Source of the DNA: Treponema bryantii | GTDB lineage: Bacteria > Spirochaetota > Spirochaetia > Treponematales > Treponemataceae | Assembly: GCF_900111035.1 (NCBI RefSeq) | Contig: NZ_FOFU01000002.1 | Location: 310,001-374,000, forward strand | Length of the DNA stretch: 64,000 nt | Reading direction: 5' to 3' | In this document: one piece after another, positions 36,750 to 44,611 of the stretch | Position numbering within the stretch: position 1 is the first letter of the stretch | Layout of the letters: every line of letters begins with the position of its first letter | Notes under the pieces: model-generated | What the model saw: the letters and a program-made list of their open reading frames with translations, nothing else | Databases searched by the model: none | Told to the model about the DNA's origin: nothing | Made by a program: the position numbers and the translations under genes

Positions 36750-38150
36750 CTACTTTGCACCAAAAATATCAAAATATCCTGCAACGAATACTACAAGGAT
36801 GATAAGCGGAGCAATCCACTTGAGGTAGAACTGAACAGCCTTGTTCTTAGGGAACTTAAGTCCGTCACCTGTATCAGCCTCAGCGATAAAGCCGTCCCAA
36901 CCCCAGCCCTTCTTGTGCATACAGAAACAGAGGAAGATTAAAGATCCAAGTGGAAGGAGGTTCTGGCTTACGATAAAGTCTTCAAGAGCATCAATAGAAC
37001 CGATGTGTGAACCGAAGTGCACTCCAGACCATACGTTCATACCAAGAGCAGCAGGAGTTGCAAGAATCAGAATAGCGATGAAGTTAATGAGTACAGACTT
37101 GCGGCGGCTCCAGCCAAAGCGGTCCATTGGGAATGCTACGATGTTTTCAAATACAGCAATTACTGTAGAAAGAGCAGCAAAACTCATGAACAGGAAGAAG
37201 AAAGCACCAACAATACGTCCGGCAACAGGGCCCATAGCGTTGAATACGTTTGGAAGAGATACGAATGCAAGACCAGCACCAGCACCTGGTTCAACTCCGA
37301 ATGCAGCACATGCAGGGAAGATGATAAGGCCAGCACAGATAGCAACAAAAGTATCAAGACCAATAACGCGAACTGCTTCGCCAGTCAAAGAATGCTTTTT
37401 ATCGATGTATGAACCGAAAATCTCCATAGAACCAATACCAAGGCTCAATGTAAAGAATGCCTGACCCATAGCAGCATAAATTGTATCCCAAAGTCCATGC
37501 TCACCACTTACAAGAGCCTTAAAGTTTGGCTTAAGATAGAAAGCATAACCAGCACCACTCTTTGGAAGGAAAACTACATAAATTGCAAGACCAATCATGA
37601 TTACAAAAAGTGCAGACATCATGATTTTTGTGATGCGCTCTACACCTTTCTGAAGACCAAGGAAGCAGGCACCAAAACCAATTACGATTACAACTACCAT
37701 CCAGATAAGAAGGCTTGAAGGAGTTCCTACAGTAGCACCAAAAGCAGCACCAACTTCATCAGGAGTCATACCTACAAACTTTCCGCTGATCATTTCAAAG
37801 AAATATTTAAGGAACCATCCAGAAACTACTGTATAGAACATCATCAAAAGATAGTTTCCGGCAACAGCAAAACCATTGTACCAGTGCCACTTTGTTCCGG
37901 CAGGCTCAAGCTCTTCAAAAGCAGCAGCCATACTCTTGCGGGATGCACGTCCAACGGCAAATTCACAAATCATTACTGGCAGACCAAGAATTACAAGGAA
38001 TGCAAGATAAATTAGAACAAATGCGGCTCCGCCGTATTTTCCAGTAATATAAGGGAAACGCCATACATTTCCCAAACCAATAGCACAACCAGCAGACAAA
38101 AGAAGGAATCCAAGTCTGCTACCAAGATTTTCGCGACTATTATCGCTCAT
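36750..38150 (-). CDS. neurotransmitter:sodium symporter (SNF/NSS) family protein
   Basis: The 466-residue inner-membrane protein has about 11-12 transmembrane segments. GFLLLSAGCAIGLGNVWRFPYITGKYGGAAF at the N-terminus (TM1, with the unwound Na+/substrate site) is diagnostic for the LeuT-fold NSS family, as is FFTLSLGIGSMEIFGSYI in TM6. Bacterial members take up amino acids such as tryptophan, tyrosine, leucine or alanine with Na+. AGGAG precedes the ATG, a strong terminator follows, and the gene appears monocistronic. The substrate cannot be assigned. Confidence 0.9.
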   Translation of the reverse strand: MSDNSRENLGSRLGFLLLSAGCAIGLGNVWRFPYITGKYGGAAFVLIYLAFLVILGLPVMICEFAVGRASRKSMAAAFEELEPAGTKWHWYNGFAVAGNYLLMMFYTVVSGWFLKYFFEMISGKFVGMTPDEVGAAFGATVGTPSSLLIWMVVVIVIGFGACFLGLQKGVERITKIMMSALFVIMIGLAIYVVFLPKSGAGYAFYLKPNFKALVSGEHGLWDTIYAAMGQAFFTLSLGIGSMEIFGSYIDKKHSLTGEAVRVIGLDTFVAICAGLIIFPACAAFGVEPGAGAGLAFVSLPNVFNAMGPVAGRIVGAFFFLFMSFAALSTVIAVFENIVAFPMDRFGWSRRKSVLINFIAILILATPAALGMNVWSGVHFGSHIGSIDALEDFIVSQNLLPLGSLIFLCFCMHKKGWGWDGFIAEADTGDGLKFPKNKAVQFYLKWIAPLIILVVFVAGYFDIFGAK

Positions 38151-38228
38151 ATCAAACTCCTGTTTTTTTTATACTTCAAGATATTGTATATAGAAACAGA
38201 AGAAATCGTCAAGGGTGATAGTGCCACT

Positions 38229-38248
38229 TTCAACAGTTCTGCATGACG
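38229..38248. repeat. degenerate half of the CGTCATGC-type palindromic element
   Basis: Read on the minus strand, CGTCATGCAGAACTGTTGAA matches one arm of the element at 4754-4782 with a few changes. The opposite arm is missing. It lies between the start of the symporter gene and the end of the membrane protein gene at 38252. Confidence 0.4.
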
Positions 38249-38251
38249 TTC

Positions 38252-39127
38252 CTATTTTTTAAGGTGTGCCTTAATACGAGCTTTTACATGAGATTTCAGA
38301 TGTTCCAGCTCATCCTTATACTGGATACTCTTCATTGTAGGGAAGTGAGCCATAAAGCTTTCAGCTGCTGCATGACGGGCATTCTGAATACGGTCAATTT
38401 TATCGAGGATACTCTGGCTGATCTGATCTTTACTGATTGCAGCATATTCCTTAACAGAAGCAAGCATTTCTTCAATATTTTCACTGCGGAACCAGGTCTC
38501 GTTACCATAATGATCGCGCAAGCTTTCGCCGAATACCTTGATTTTTTCCATTGTGGCACTGAAATCAACAAGTTTACGAACAGTAAGGAAGATATCTATA
38601 GTAAGAAATACTCCAATTGCATCTGCCGAAATCATAACGACAAAATCACCAAGCCAGGTAAGGAAATGAAGCATCTGAGGATAGACAAAGCGGATTACTC
38701 CAAGCCCAAGGAATCCGAAGAGAACTGAGTTCAAAAGACAAATTCTTCCATTAATATTGAATTTATAGTGTGAATAATCCCACCAGCGTGTATGAAACAT
38801 TTTTTCCATAAACCAGCTTACAAAATATTCAACTATAGTGCATAAAATCATAGAGGCAAAAAACAGAGGTATCCAGGTAGAATACAATTTTGCAGGTAGC
38901 AGAAGAATTACAATGCCGCCAAAACCATAGACCGGACACAGAGGCCCATACAAAAATCCGCGGTTTACGAATTTATGCTCATGAAAGATTCCTACATAGA
39001 GAACTTCGGAAATCCAGCCAACCATACTGAACATAATAAAAATCAAAAAAGCGGCCTTAAAAGGCAACTCGTAAACGGGCATCATATTCATATCTTTAAA
39101 TATAATCATTTTTCTATTATAATTCAA
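38252..39127 (-). CDS. putative ABC-transporter type IV / CmpB-like membrane protein
   Basis: This protein of about 280-290 residues has an N-terminal membrane domain with about four hydrophobic segments. FSMVGWISEVLYVGIFHEHKFVNRGFLYGPLCPVYGFGG matches the PF06541 family (ABC_trans_CmpB), whose members are small polytopic proteins of unknown function. The C-terminal about 100 residues are helical and charged and probably cytoplasmic. The frame opens with TTG at 39127; ATG codons at 39109 and 39091 (MNMMPVYELPFKAAF) are equally possible, and none has a good ribosome site. The gene is divergent from ptsI with only a few bases between them, so the promoter elements of each lie inside or against the other. 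Confidence 0.72.
   Translation of the reverse strand: MNYNRKMIIFKDMNMMPVYELPFKAAFLIFIMFSMVGWISEVLYVGIFHEHKFVNRGFLYGPLCPVYGFGGIVILLLPAKLYSTWIPLFFASMILCTIVEYFVSWFMEKMFHTRWWDYSHYKFNINGRICLLNSVLFGFLGLGVIRFVYPQMLHFLTWLGDFVVMISADAIGVFLTIDIFLTVRKLVDFSATMEKIKVFGESLRDHYGNETWFRSENIEEMLASVKEYAAISKDQISQSILDKIDRIQNARHAAAESFMAHFPTMKSIQYKDELEHLKSHVKARIKAHLKK
39118..39123 (+). promoter_or_regulatory. -10 element abutting the ptsI start codon
   Basis: A perfect TATAAT ends 8 bases before the ATG at 39132, placing the transcription start within one or two bases of the start codon. The -35 region is weak and there is no Shine-Dalgarno sequence. Confidence 0.45.
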
Positions 39128-39131
39128 ATTT

Positions 39132-40847
39132 ATGGAAGTATTTCTCGGAATCCCTGCGGCCGACGGAACCGGAATTGGTACAGCTTTTGTAATTCCAGAC
39201 CCGGTAAAACGTGCTATTCCGCAGCATCACATCAATATTGATCAGATAAACAGAGGCTGGTCTCGTTTTGAAGCTGCTGTTCAGACAGTCACTCTGAGCC
39301 TTTCTGAGCATCTGGATTCTCTTTCCAAAACCAGTGAACGTGACCGTGCTCAGCGCGAGGTTTTTGAGACCTACATCCTTATGCTTGAGGACCCGGTTTT
39401 TAAGCAGGAAGTCCGCGACTTTTATGAAAATCAACTCTTTAATATAGAATATACTGTTCAGTTTAAGGCTGAAGAATATGCTGCAAAGCTTCGTCAGGCC
39501 GGAAACTATTATCTTTCTGAACGTGCCCAGGATATTACAGATGTATTTGGCCGTGTCCTCGACGAAATGCTCGACATTCATCCTTTTGATATCAACAGCG
39601 TTCCAGACGGCTCGGTAATTCTGGCAACATCCCTGAGTTCTGCTGATACAATCATCCTTAGTAAAAGAAAGATTGCCGGACTTGCCCTTAGTGAAGGTGG
39701 TGTTTCTTCGCATGTGGTTATTCTTGCCCGCAACTACGGCATTCCAACTGTTGTCGGTCTTGAAGAAATCAGCAAAAAGGTTCGCAACGGTGAAACTGTA
39801 ATTATTGACGGTAAGGACGCTGAAATCCTCGTTAGTCCTGACCGTAATACAATAGAAGAATATAAGGCAAAAATCCGCGAGGAATACCAGAGAAAGCTTA
39901 GTCTGCGCTCGTTCCTGAGCAAGCCGGCCGTAACAAAAGACGGTACCCGCTTTAAGCTCTACGCAAACATTGGTACTCCTGAAGAAGCTGAAATTGCCCT
40001 TGCTGAAGGTGCTGATGGAATCGGACTTTTCCGCACTGAGTTCCTTTACATGGCACAGAGCGGAGCTTCGCTTAATGCGGCAGCTCGTTCTTTCAGTGAA
40101 CAGACTCAGTTTGAAGCATATAAGAGCGTTCTTCAGATTATGGGTGATAAGCCTGTTACTATTCGTACCCTTGATGCCGGTGGTGATAAGCTGATTAACT
40201 CAGTTGATTTGCCGGCCATCGAAGAAAAGAACCCTCTGATGGGACTTCGCGCCGTTCGCCTCAGTCTTGAATATCCCAATATTCTGAAAACCCAGCTTCG
40301 CGCTTTGTACCGTGCCAGCGTTTACGGAAATCTCGAAATCATGTTCCCGCTTATCACAAGCGTTGATCAGGTAAAAGAGTGTCTTGAACTCGTAAATGTT
40401 GTAAAGCAGGAGCTTACCAGTGAGAAAATTCCGTTCCAGGAAGACACTCCGGTTGGAATTATGATAGAGACAGCCGCAGCAGCCCTGATTTCTGACTGTT
40501 TGAGCAAGGTAAGTGACTTCTTCAGTCTTGGTACAAATGACCTTACACAGTATACTCTCGGAATTGACCGCGAAAATCAGCATGTAAGCGGACTTTACAA
40601 CGAGTTCAGTCTTGCAGTTCTGCGCCTTATTGAAATGACGGTTCGTTCCGCAAAAGAAAACAATATTCCTCTGGCAGTCTGCGGTGAAATGGCAGGCCGA
40701 CAGGACAGTGTGATGGTGCTTGCGGGTATGGGTATCAGAAACCTGAGTATGAGTCCAAAGCTGATTTCAAGTACAAAGGAACTGCTTTCAAGATTCACAA
40801 TCGCCGAACTCGAAGCAATTTCGGCTAAACACTTAAATAACCTCTAG
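39132..40847 (+). CDS. ptsI: phosphoenolpyruvate-protein phosphotransferase (PTS enzyme I)
   Basis: The 571-residue protein is full length for enzyme I, which moves phosphate from PEP to HPr. The N-terminal HPr-binding helical domain is followed by the phospho-histidine site EGGVSSHVVILARNYGIPTVVG (His194). The C-terminal PEP-binding barrel shows LFRTEFLYM, RTLDAGGDK, NPLMGLRAVR, FFSLGTNDLTQYTLG and the catalytic Cys in LAVCGEMAGR. No HPr, EIIA or EIIC gene is within the window; treponemes characteristically keep only a partial, regulatory PTS, and this location agrees with that. A TATAAT 8 bases before the ATG suggests a leaderless mRNA. der follows after 8 bases, presumably in the same operon. 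Confidence 0.92.
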   Translation: MEVFLGIPAADGTGIGTAFVIPDPVKRAIPQHHINIDQINRGWSRFEAAVQTVTLSLSEHLDSLSKTSERDRAQREVFETYILMLEDPVFKQEVRDFYENQLFNIEYTVQFKAEEYAAKLRQAGNYYLSERAQDITDVFGRVLDEMLDIHPFDINSVPDGSVILATSLSSADTIILSKRKIAGLALSEGGVSSHVVILARNYGIPTVVGLEEISKKVRNGETVIIDGKDAEILVSPDRNTIEEYKAKIREEYQRKLSLRSFLSKPAVTKDGTRFKLYANIGTPEEAEIALAEGADGIGLFRTEFLYMAQSGASLNAAARSFSEQTQFEAYKSVLQIMGDKPVTIRTLDAGGDKLINSVDLPAIEEKNPLMGLRAVRLSLEYPNILKTQLRALYRASVYGNLEIMFPLITSVDQVKECLELVNVVKQELTSEKIPFQEDTPVGIMIETAAAALISDCLSKVSDFFSLGTNDLTQYTLGIDRENQHVSGLYNEFSLAVLRLIEMTVRSAKENNIPLAVCGEMAGRQDSVMVLAGMGIRNLSMSPKLISSTKELLSRFTIAELEAISAKHLNNL

Positions 40848-40855
40848 GGAAAAAC

Positions 40856-42421
40856 ATGGCAAAGAAAAAGAATAAACCTGACTTCTCACGTCCAAAAGAA
40901 GAGGCGTTGGAAGAAAAAAAACAGAAGGCCGCAGAAAAGGCCGGCGCCGAAGAATCTGATTTCATTACTCCTGGCGCTGTAAACGGAATTACCATAGCTC
41001 CGGACGGCACGGTTACCGCTACCGGCGACACAGATCCTGAAGATGCCGAATATGACGGACTTCCTCTCGTTGTAATTGCCGGCCGCCCTAACGTTGGAAA
41101 ATCAACTCTCTTCAACCGCTTTTTACATCACCGCGTGGCTATTGTAAACGATCAGCCAGGTGTTACCCGCGACCCTGTTGAAGCAACTGCAATTATTAAC
41201 GGAAAACCTGTTCACCTCGTAGATACCGGCGGATATAAACTTACCCGCGACATCGGTACAAAAGAAGCCGAACTCGACGACTACGTTGTTGAGCGCTCCC
41301 TCGATATGATTGACCGCGCCGATGTTGTGATTCTTCTGCTTGATGCAGGCGAGATTACCGGTGAAGACGAAGAGTTCATCATAAAAATGCGCCCTTACTG
41401 GAACAAGCTGATTGCTGCAGTAAATAAAACTGAAGGCGGAAAGAACGAAGCAGAGGCCTGGAACTACGCTAAGTACGGTTTCAACGAACTTATGCTGATT
41501 TCGGCAGAGCACGGTGACCATATCAGTGACCTCGCAGACGCAATTACTTCGCGCTGTGACTTCAGTAAAGTTCAGGTGCTCAGCTCGGACCGTCCTATTA
41601 AGATTGCAATTCTCGGAAAACCAAATACCGGTAAGTCTACTCTCAGTAACCGCCTGACTCACAGTGAGAACTCGATTGTCTGCGATTATGCAGGCACAAC
41701 CCGCGACGTTGTGGAAGGTGAATTTGAGTATGCCGGCCGCCGCTTCAAAGTACTTGATACTGCGGGTATTCGCCGTAAGGCGAAGGTTCATGATGACGTC
41801 GAGTATTACTCTGTAAACCGCGCCATAAAAACCCTGGACGAGTGTGATGTTGTATTTCTGATGATTGATGCGGTGGAAGGTCTTGCAGAACAGGACAAGA
41901 AAATCTGTTCGCTTGCCTTTGAAAAGGGCCGTGGAATCATCTTTGTTTTGAATAAATGGGATTTACGCGAAGAGCAGGACAATAAGGCAATTAAATCTGT
42001 TCGCGAATGGATGAACATCATGTTTGCTCATATGGATTTTGCACCTATTCTTCCTCTTAGCGCACTTGAGGGCAAAGGCGTAAAAGATTTGCTTAACACT
42101 GCAATTGAAATGTATGGTCAGCTTACAAAGAAGATTGGAACATCATCTTTGAACAATGCCCTTCAGGACTGGCTGGAGAGATATCCGCCGCCAGCAAGTA
42201 AGACTGCACACTTTAAGATCCGCTATATGACTCAGCAGAGTGTAAACCCGGTTTCGTTCATTATTTTTGCAACAAGACCGGAAGTTGTTCCTGAGCCTTA
42301 TGTTACTTACCTCAAGAACCGAATCCGTGAAGACCTCGGTTACGACATGATTCCGGTTCAGGTAGAGTTCAAAGGCAGCCGCCAGAAGTGGGAAGTGAGG
42401 AAGGCCGCTGGCGGCCGGTGA
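40856..42421 (+). CDS. der: ribosome-associated GTPase Der (EngA) with long N-terminal extension
   Basis: The 521-residue protein has two tandem GTPase domains and a C-terminal KH-like domain, the unique Der architecture needed for 50S ribosomal subunit maturation. The first P-loop is GRPNVGKST (residues 76-84) with DTGGYK as G3; the second is GKPNTGKST with DTAGIRRKAK and NKWDL. Normal Der begins about eight residues before the first P-loop, so this one carries about 67 extra N-terminal residues, Lys/Glu-rich then acidic (KKKNKPDFSRPKEEALEE..., DTDPEDAEYD). The ATG follows ptsI by 8 bases with AGGGA upstream. A hairpin follows the gene. Confidence 0.93.
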   Translation: MAKKKNKPDFSRPKEEALEEKKQKAAEKAGAEESDFITPGAVNGITIAPDGTVTATGDTDPEDAEYDGLPLVVIAGRPNVGKSTLFNRFLHHRVAIVNDQPGVTRDPVEATAIINGKPVHLVDTGGYKLTRDIGTKEAELDDYVVERSLDMIDRADVVILLLDAGEITGEDEEFIIKMRPYWNKLIAAVNKTEGGKNEAEAWNYAKYGFNELMLISAEHGDHISDLADAITSRCDFSKVQVLSSDRPIKIAILGKPNTGKSTLSNRLTHSENSIVCDYAGTTRDVVEGEFEYAGRRFKVLDTAGIRRKAKVHDDVEYYSVNRAIKTLDECDVVFLMIDAVEGLAEQDKKICSLAFEKGRGIIFVLNKWDLREEQDNKAIKSVREWMNIMFAHMDFAPILPLSALEGKGVKDLLNTAIEMYGQLTKKIGTSSLNNALQDWLERYPPPASKTAHFKIRYMTQQSVNPVSFIIFATRPEVVPEPYVTYLKNRIREDLGYDMIPVQVEFKGSRQKWEVRKAAGGR

Positions 42422-42439
42422 TAAATAGCAAAGCGTTAA

Positions 42440-42461
42440 AAAAATTGCGAAAGCAATTTTT
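42440..42461 (+). terminator. hairpin between der and the MerR gene
   Basis: AAAAATTGC-GAAA-GCAATTTTT is a perfect 9-bp stem with a GAAA tetraloop, 18 bases after the der stop. Its 3' arm supplies the U-run, so it could act as an intrinsic terminator or attenuator. Confidence 0.5.
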
Positions 42462-42493
42462 AGCTTTACCATGACTGGGAAGGAAAGAGATTT

Positions 42494-42817
42494 ATGTACA
42501 CAATCGGCCAGATAGAAGACCTGACGGGTGTAAAAGCCCATGTTCTCCGCTATTGGGAAGAAGTCGTTCCAGGCTTCACCCCAAGAAAAGATATGTCCGG
42601 CCGCCGTCTCTACTCACAGCGCGAAGTAGACCTTATTCTTCGCCTCAAATATCTGATAACCGAAAAGAAGTTCACAGCCGAAGGTGCCGGCCGCCAGATT
42701 ATCGAAGAAGCCCAGGCCGTTCAGGACAACGCCGACCTCATCAGCCAGATCCGCGACTGCCGACAGCTTCTTACAGAAACGTACCTTAAAGTAAAGAAGA
42801 ACAATGAAGAACAATAA
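42494..42817 (+). CDS. MerR family transcriptional regulator
   Basis: The protein has 107 residues with the winged-helix MerR DNA-binding domain at the very N-terminus: YTIGQIEDLTGVKAHVLRYWEEVVPGFTP (residues 2-30), then RLYSQREVDLILRLKYLITEKKFTAEGA, the HTH plus wing. The rest is a short coiled-coil helix (IIEEAQAVQDNADLISQIRDCRQLLTE) for dimerisation. No effector domain or cysteine cluster is present, so a metal-sensing role is unlikely. The stop overlaps the next gene's ATG region by 14 bases, indicating translational coupling with the Rsm22-type methyltransferase. AGGAAAGAG lies upstream of the ATG. Confidence 0.85.
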   Translation: MYTIGQIEDLTGVKAHVLRYWEEVVPGFTPRKDMSGRRLYSQREVDLILRLKYLITEKKFTAEGAGRQIIEEAQAVQDNADLISQIRDCRQLLTETYLKVKKNNEEQ

Positions 42818-44093
42818 TAAGAACACAAAACCACGTCATCACGAGGCACACCTAAACACACGTCATTGCGAGGAGCGCAGCGACGAAGCAATCCATTCGT
42901 CTCTCTTCGACACAAGCGCGCTTACCCGCGAAACTGTTTCTATTCTCAATTCCTTTGACGAAATTATTCAGGGAGTTCGTCCTTTAAATAGCCGTCAGCT
43001 CCAGCAGCTGCCGGAAAATATCAGAAATCTTTCTCATCAGCTTACAGACGACCGCGCAAGCCGCCGTCTTGGTTATATGAACGACAATATTCAGCTGAGT
43101 TCTTATGTACGCTATTACACCTGGTGGAACCTTGTGCGACTCACCAGACTTTTTGCTAATATTCCGGCCATAGTTTTCCCTACCACAGACTGTACCTGTC
43201 TTGACCTCGGCAGCGGCCCTCTCACAGTAGTTACTGCTCTCTGGCTTGCACGACCTGAACTCAGAAAACTAAAGCTCACATGGTACTGTCTCGACGTCTC
43301 TGCTAACTCCATGGCTCTTGGTGAAGATATTTTCCTCTCTGTAGCAGCCCGTACAGGAGAAGAACCGTGGCACATTGTACGCGTAAAAGGTGCTTTCGGT
43401 ACTGCAATCAAACAGAAGGCAGGCTTTTTGACCTGTGCAAATATGTTTAATGAGCTCGACCAGGCAAGCGACATGCCGCCTGAGTTCCAGACAAAGAAGT
43501 ATTACGAACAGATTCAGCGTTACTGCGAAAAAGATGCCGGAGTTCTCCTTGTAGAACCTGGTGTTCCAAAAGCAGCGCGCACTCTAAGTCTGCTCCGCAC
43601 ACGCTTTATAAAAGACGGCCGTACTATCGCAGCTCCTTGTCCTCATGCAGAAGAATGTCCTATGAGTGGCTTTAAAGCTTATACAGGAAGTAAAAATAAA
43701 TGGTGTAATTTTGCCTTCAGTACAGAAGATGCACCGGCTAAACTTCAGAAACTTTCTGTTGCCGCTAAACTGCCGAAGGAAAGAGCTACACTGAGTTTTA
43801 TTGCTGTTGAAGCAGCGACATCTGCGGTAGTTTCGACAGGCTCAACCACCGTATCTACCGAAACCTCGATCCGCATCGCCTCAGACAAGCTCCGCCTGCC
43901 AAACTACATGTGCGGTTACTATGCCTGTACACAGTTCGGACTTGCCCTCATCAAACTGCCGGACGAAAATAACAAGCGACTTCCAAAGCCACCTTTCCGT
44001 CCGCAATCAGGCGACCTTATTCAGGTTAAAATAAAAACACCGGATTCTCTTCCAAAGGACGAAAAATCCGGTGCCGTAATTATAGAGATTTAG
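42804..44093 (+). CDS. Rsm22-type (ribosomal small subunit) methyltransferase family protein
   Basis: This 429-residue protein has a SAM-binding loop CLDLGSGPLTVVTALWLA followed by YCLDVSANSMALGE and the Cys-rich C-terminal signature of Rsm22: CPHAEECPMSG and KWCNFAFSTEDAP. Rsm22 homologues associate with the small ribosomal subunit; the reaction is unproven, and the Cys may hold a 4Fe-4S cluster. Two dispersed palindromic elements are translated in frame: one near the N-terminus (HCEERSDEAI, 42834-42895) and one in the C-terminal half (VVSTGSTTVSTETS, 43826-43865). No alternative in-frame ATG exists until the conserved region, so the element at the 5' end is probably translated. The gene overlaps the MerR stop. 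Confidence 0.78.
   Translation: MKNNNKNTKPRHHEAHLNTRHCEERSDEAIHSSLFDTSALTRETVSILNSFDEIIQGVRPLNSRQLQQLPENIRNLSHQLTDDRASRRLGYMNDNIQLSSYVRYYTWWNLVRLTRLFANIPAIVFPTTDCTCLDLGSGPLTVVTALWLARPELRKLKLTWYCLDVSANSMALGEDIFLSVAARTGEEPWHIVRVKGAFGTAIKQKAGFLTCANMFNELDQASDMPPEFQTKKYYEQIQRYCEKDAGVLLVEPGVPKAARTLSLLRTRFIKDGRTIAAPCPHAEECPMSGFKAYTGSKNKWCNFAFSTEDAPAKLQKLSVAAKLPKERATLSFIAVEAATSAVVSTGSTTVSTETSIRIASDKLRLPNYMCGYYACTQFGLALIKLPDENNKRLPKPPFRPQSGDLIQVKIKTPDSLPKDEKSGAVIIEI
42834..42895. repeat. dispersed palindromic element CGTCATTGCGAGGAGCG..., in frame in the Rsm22-type gene
   Basis: A half copy (CGTCATCACGAGGCACA) is followed by a fuller copy beginning CGTCATTGCGAGGAGCG and ending GCAATCC, with ATTGC/GCAAT termini. 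The translation HCEERSDEAI is a hallmark of this repeat family, which is known from many unrelated bacterial genomes. Confidence 0.75.
43826..43865. repeat. second dispersed element (TTTCGACAGGCTCAACCACC family) inside the same gene
   Basis: GGTAGTTTCGACAGG and CTCAACCACCG, followed by GTATCTACCGAAACC, belong to a different palindromic family from the one at 42834. The insertion keeps the frame and is read as a Ser/Thr-rich loop. A related, degraded copy lies in intergenic DNA at 48980-49015. Confidence 0.6.
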
Positions 44094-44098
44094 GTAGA

Positions 44099-44506
44099 TT
44101 ATTTGCCAGTAACTGCGCCGCAAACTCCGAGTACAATACCTGCTACTACCATGTAGAAGCCAACCATTGCTCTCTTAAGAAGCTGCTTACCAATTGCCTT
44201 ATAAATTCCACCGCTTGTCATGAAGCCGATGATAAGAATAATTGCACCTGCAAGAACACAAAGAGCAAAAATCAATTTAAGGCCTTTGAGCTGTGGAACA
44301 AAACAAGCAACAATACCTGCGATTGCTCCTGCAATAATCAAAATAGAGCCAATTGCAACAAATCCGCCCTCTTTAGCATTTTTGATAAAATCAAATCCAT
44401 TTGCTGAAGAACCGAACAGACCCTTAAACATTGGACAGAAGAATCCAATTGCAACCAATGCCATACCAATTAAATAAATAAGTGGTAAGCTACTCTTTTT
44501 TCCCAT
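44099..44506 (-). CDS. small four-helix membrane protein, unknown function
   Basis: The 135-residue protein has four predicted transmembrane helices: LPLIYLIGMALVAIGFFCPMF, FVAIGSILIIAGAIAGIVACF, LIFALCVLAGAIILIIGFMT and AMVGFYMVVAGIVLGVCGAV. I recognise no domain. A strong GGAGTG ribosome site precedes the ATG. The palindrome AAAACGTTTT lies 48-57 bases upstream, close to an AT-rich promoter region. Its end is 5 bases from the convergent Rsm22-type gene. It is probably a real gene because of the ribosome site and codon use, but function is unknown. Confidence 0.7.
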   Translation of the reverse strand: MGKKSSLPLIYLIGMALVAIGFFCPMFKGLFGSSANGFDFIKNAKEGGFVAIGSILIIAGAIAGIVACFVPQLKGLKLIFALCVLAGAIILIIGFMTSGGIYKAIGKQLLKRAMVGFYMVVAGIVLGVCGAVTGK

Positions 44507-44553
44507 AAAATCACTCCTTTCATTGGGTTAGTTTTTTTGTTTAACTCTCTTCG

Positions 44554-44563
44554 AAAACGTTTT
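44554..44563. promoter_or_regulatory. AAAACGTTTT palindrome upstream of the small membrane protein gene
   Basis: The 10-bp palindrome with a central CG matches the one at 569-578 and resembles those at 8736-8741 and 8765-8774. A central CG flanked by A/T runs is typical of LacI-family-type operators, but no regulator is identified here. Confidence 0.35.
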
Positions 44564-44611
44564 TGTGCTTATAATATTATTTTATCACAGTTTTTAGGAT
44601 TTTCAATAAAA

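Noticed and set aside
41123-41791. 222-residue minus-strand open frame
   Set aside because: Antisense to der, whose two GTPase domains are unmistakable.
44038-44073. CACCGGATT / AATCCGGTG hairpin as a terminator of the Rsm22-type gene
   Set aside because: It lies wholly inside the coding sequence and no U-tract follows, so I could not support a terminator call.
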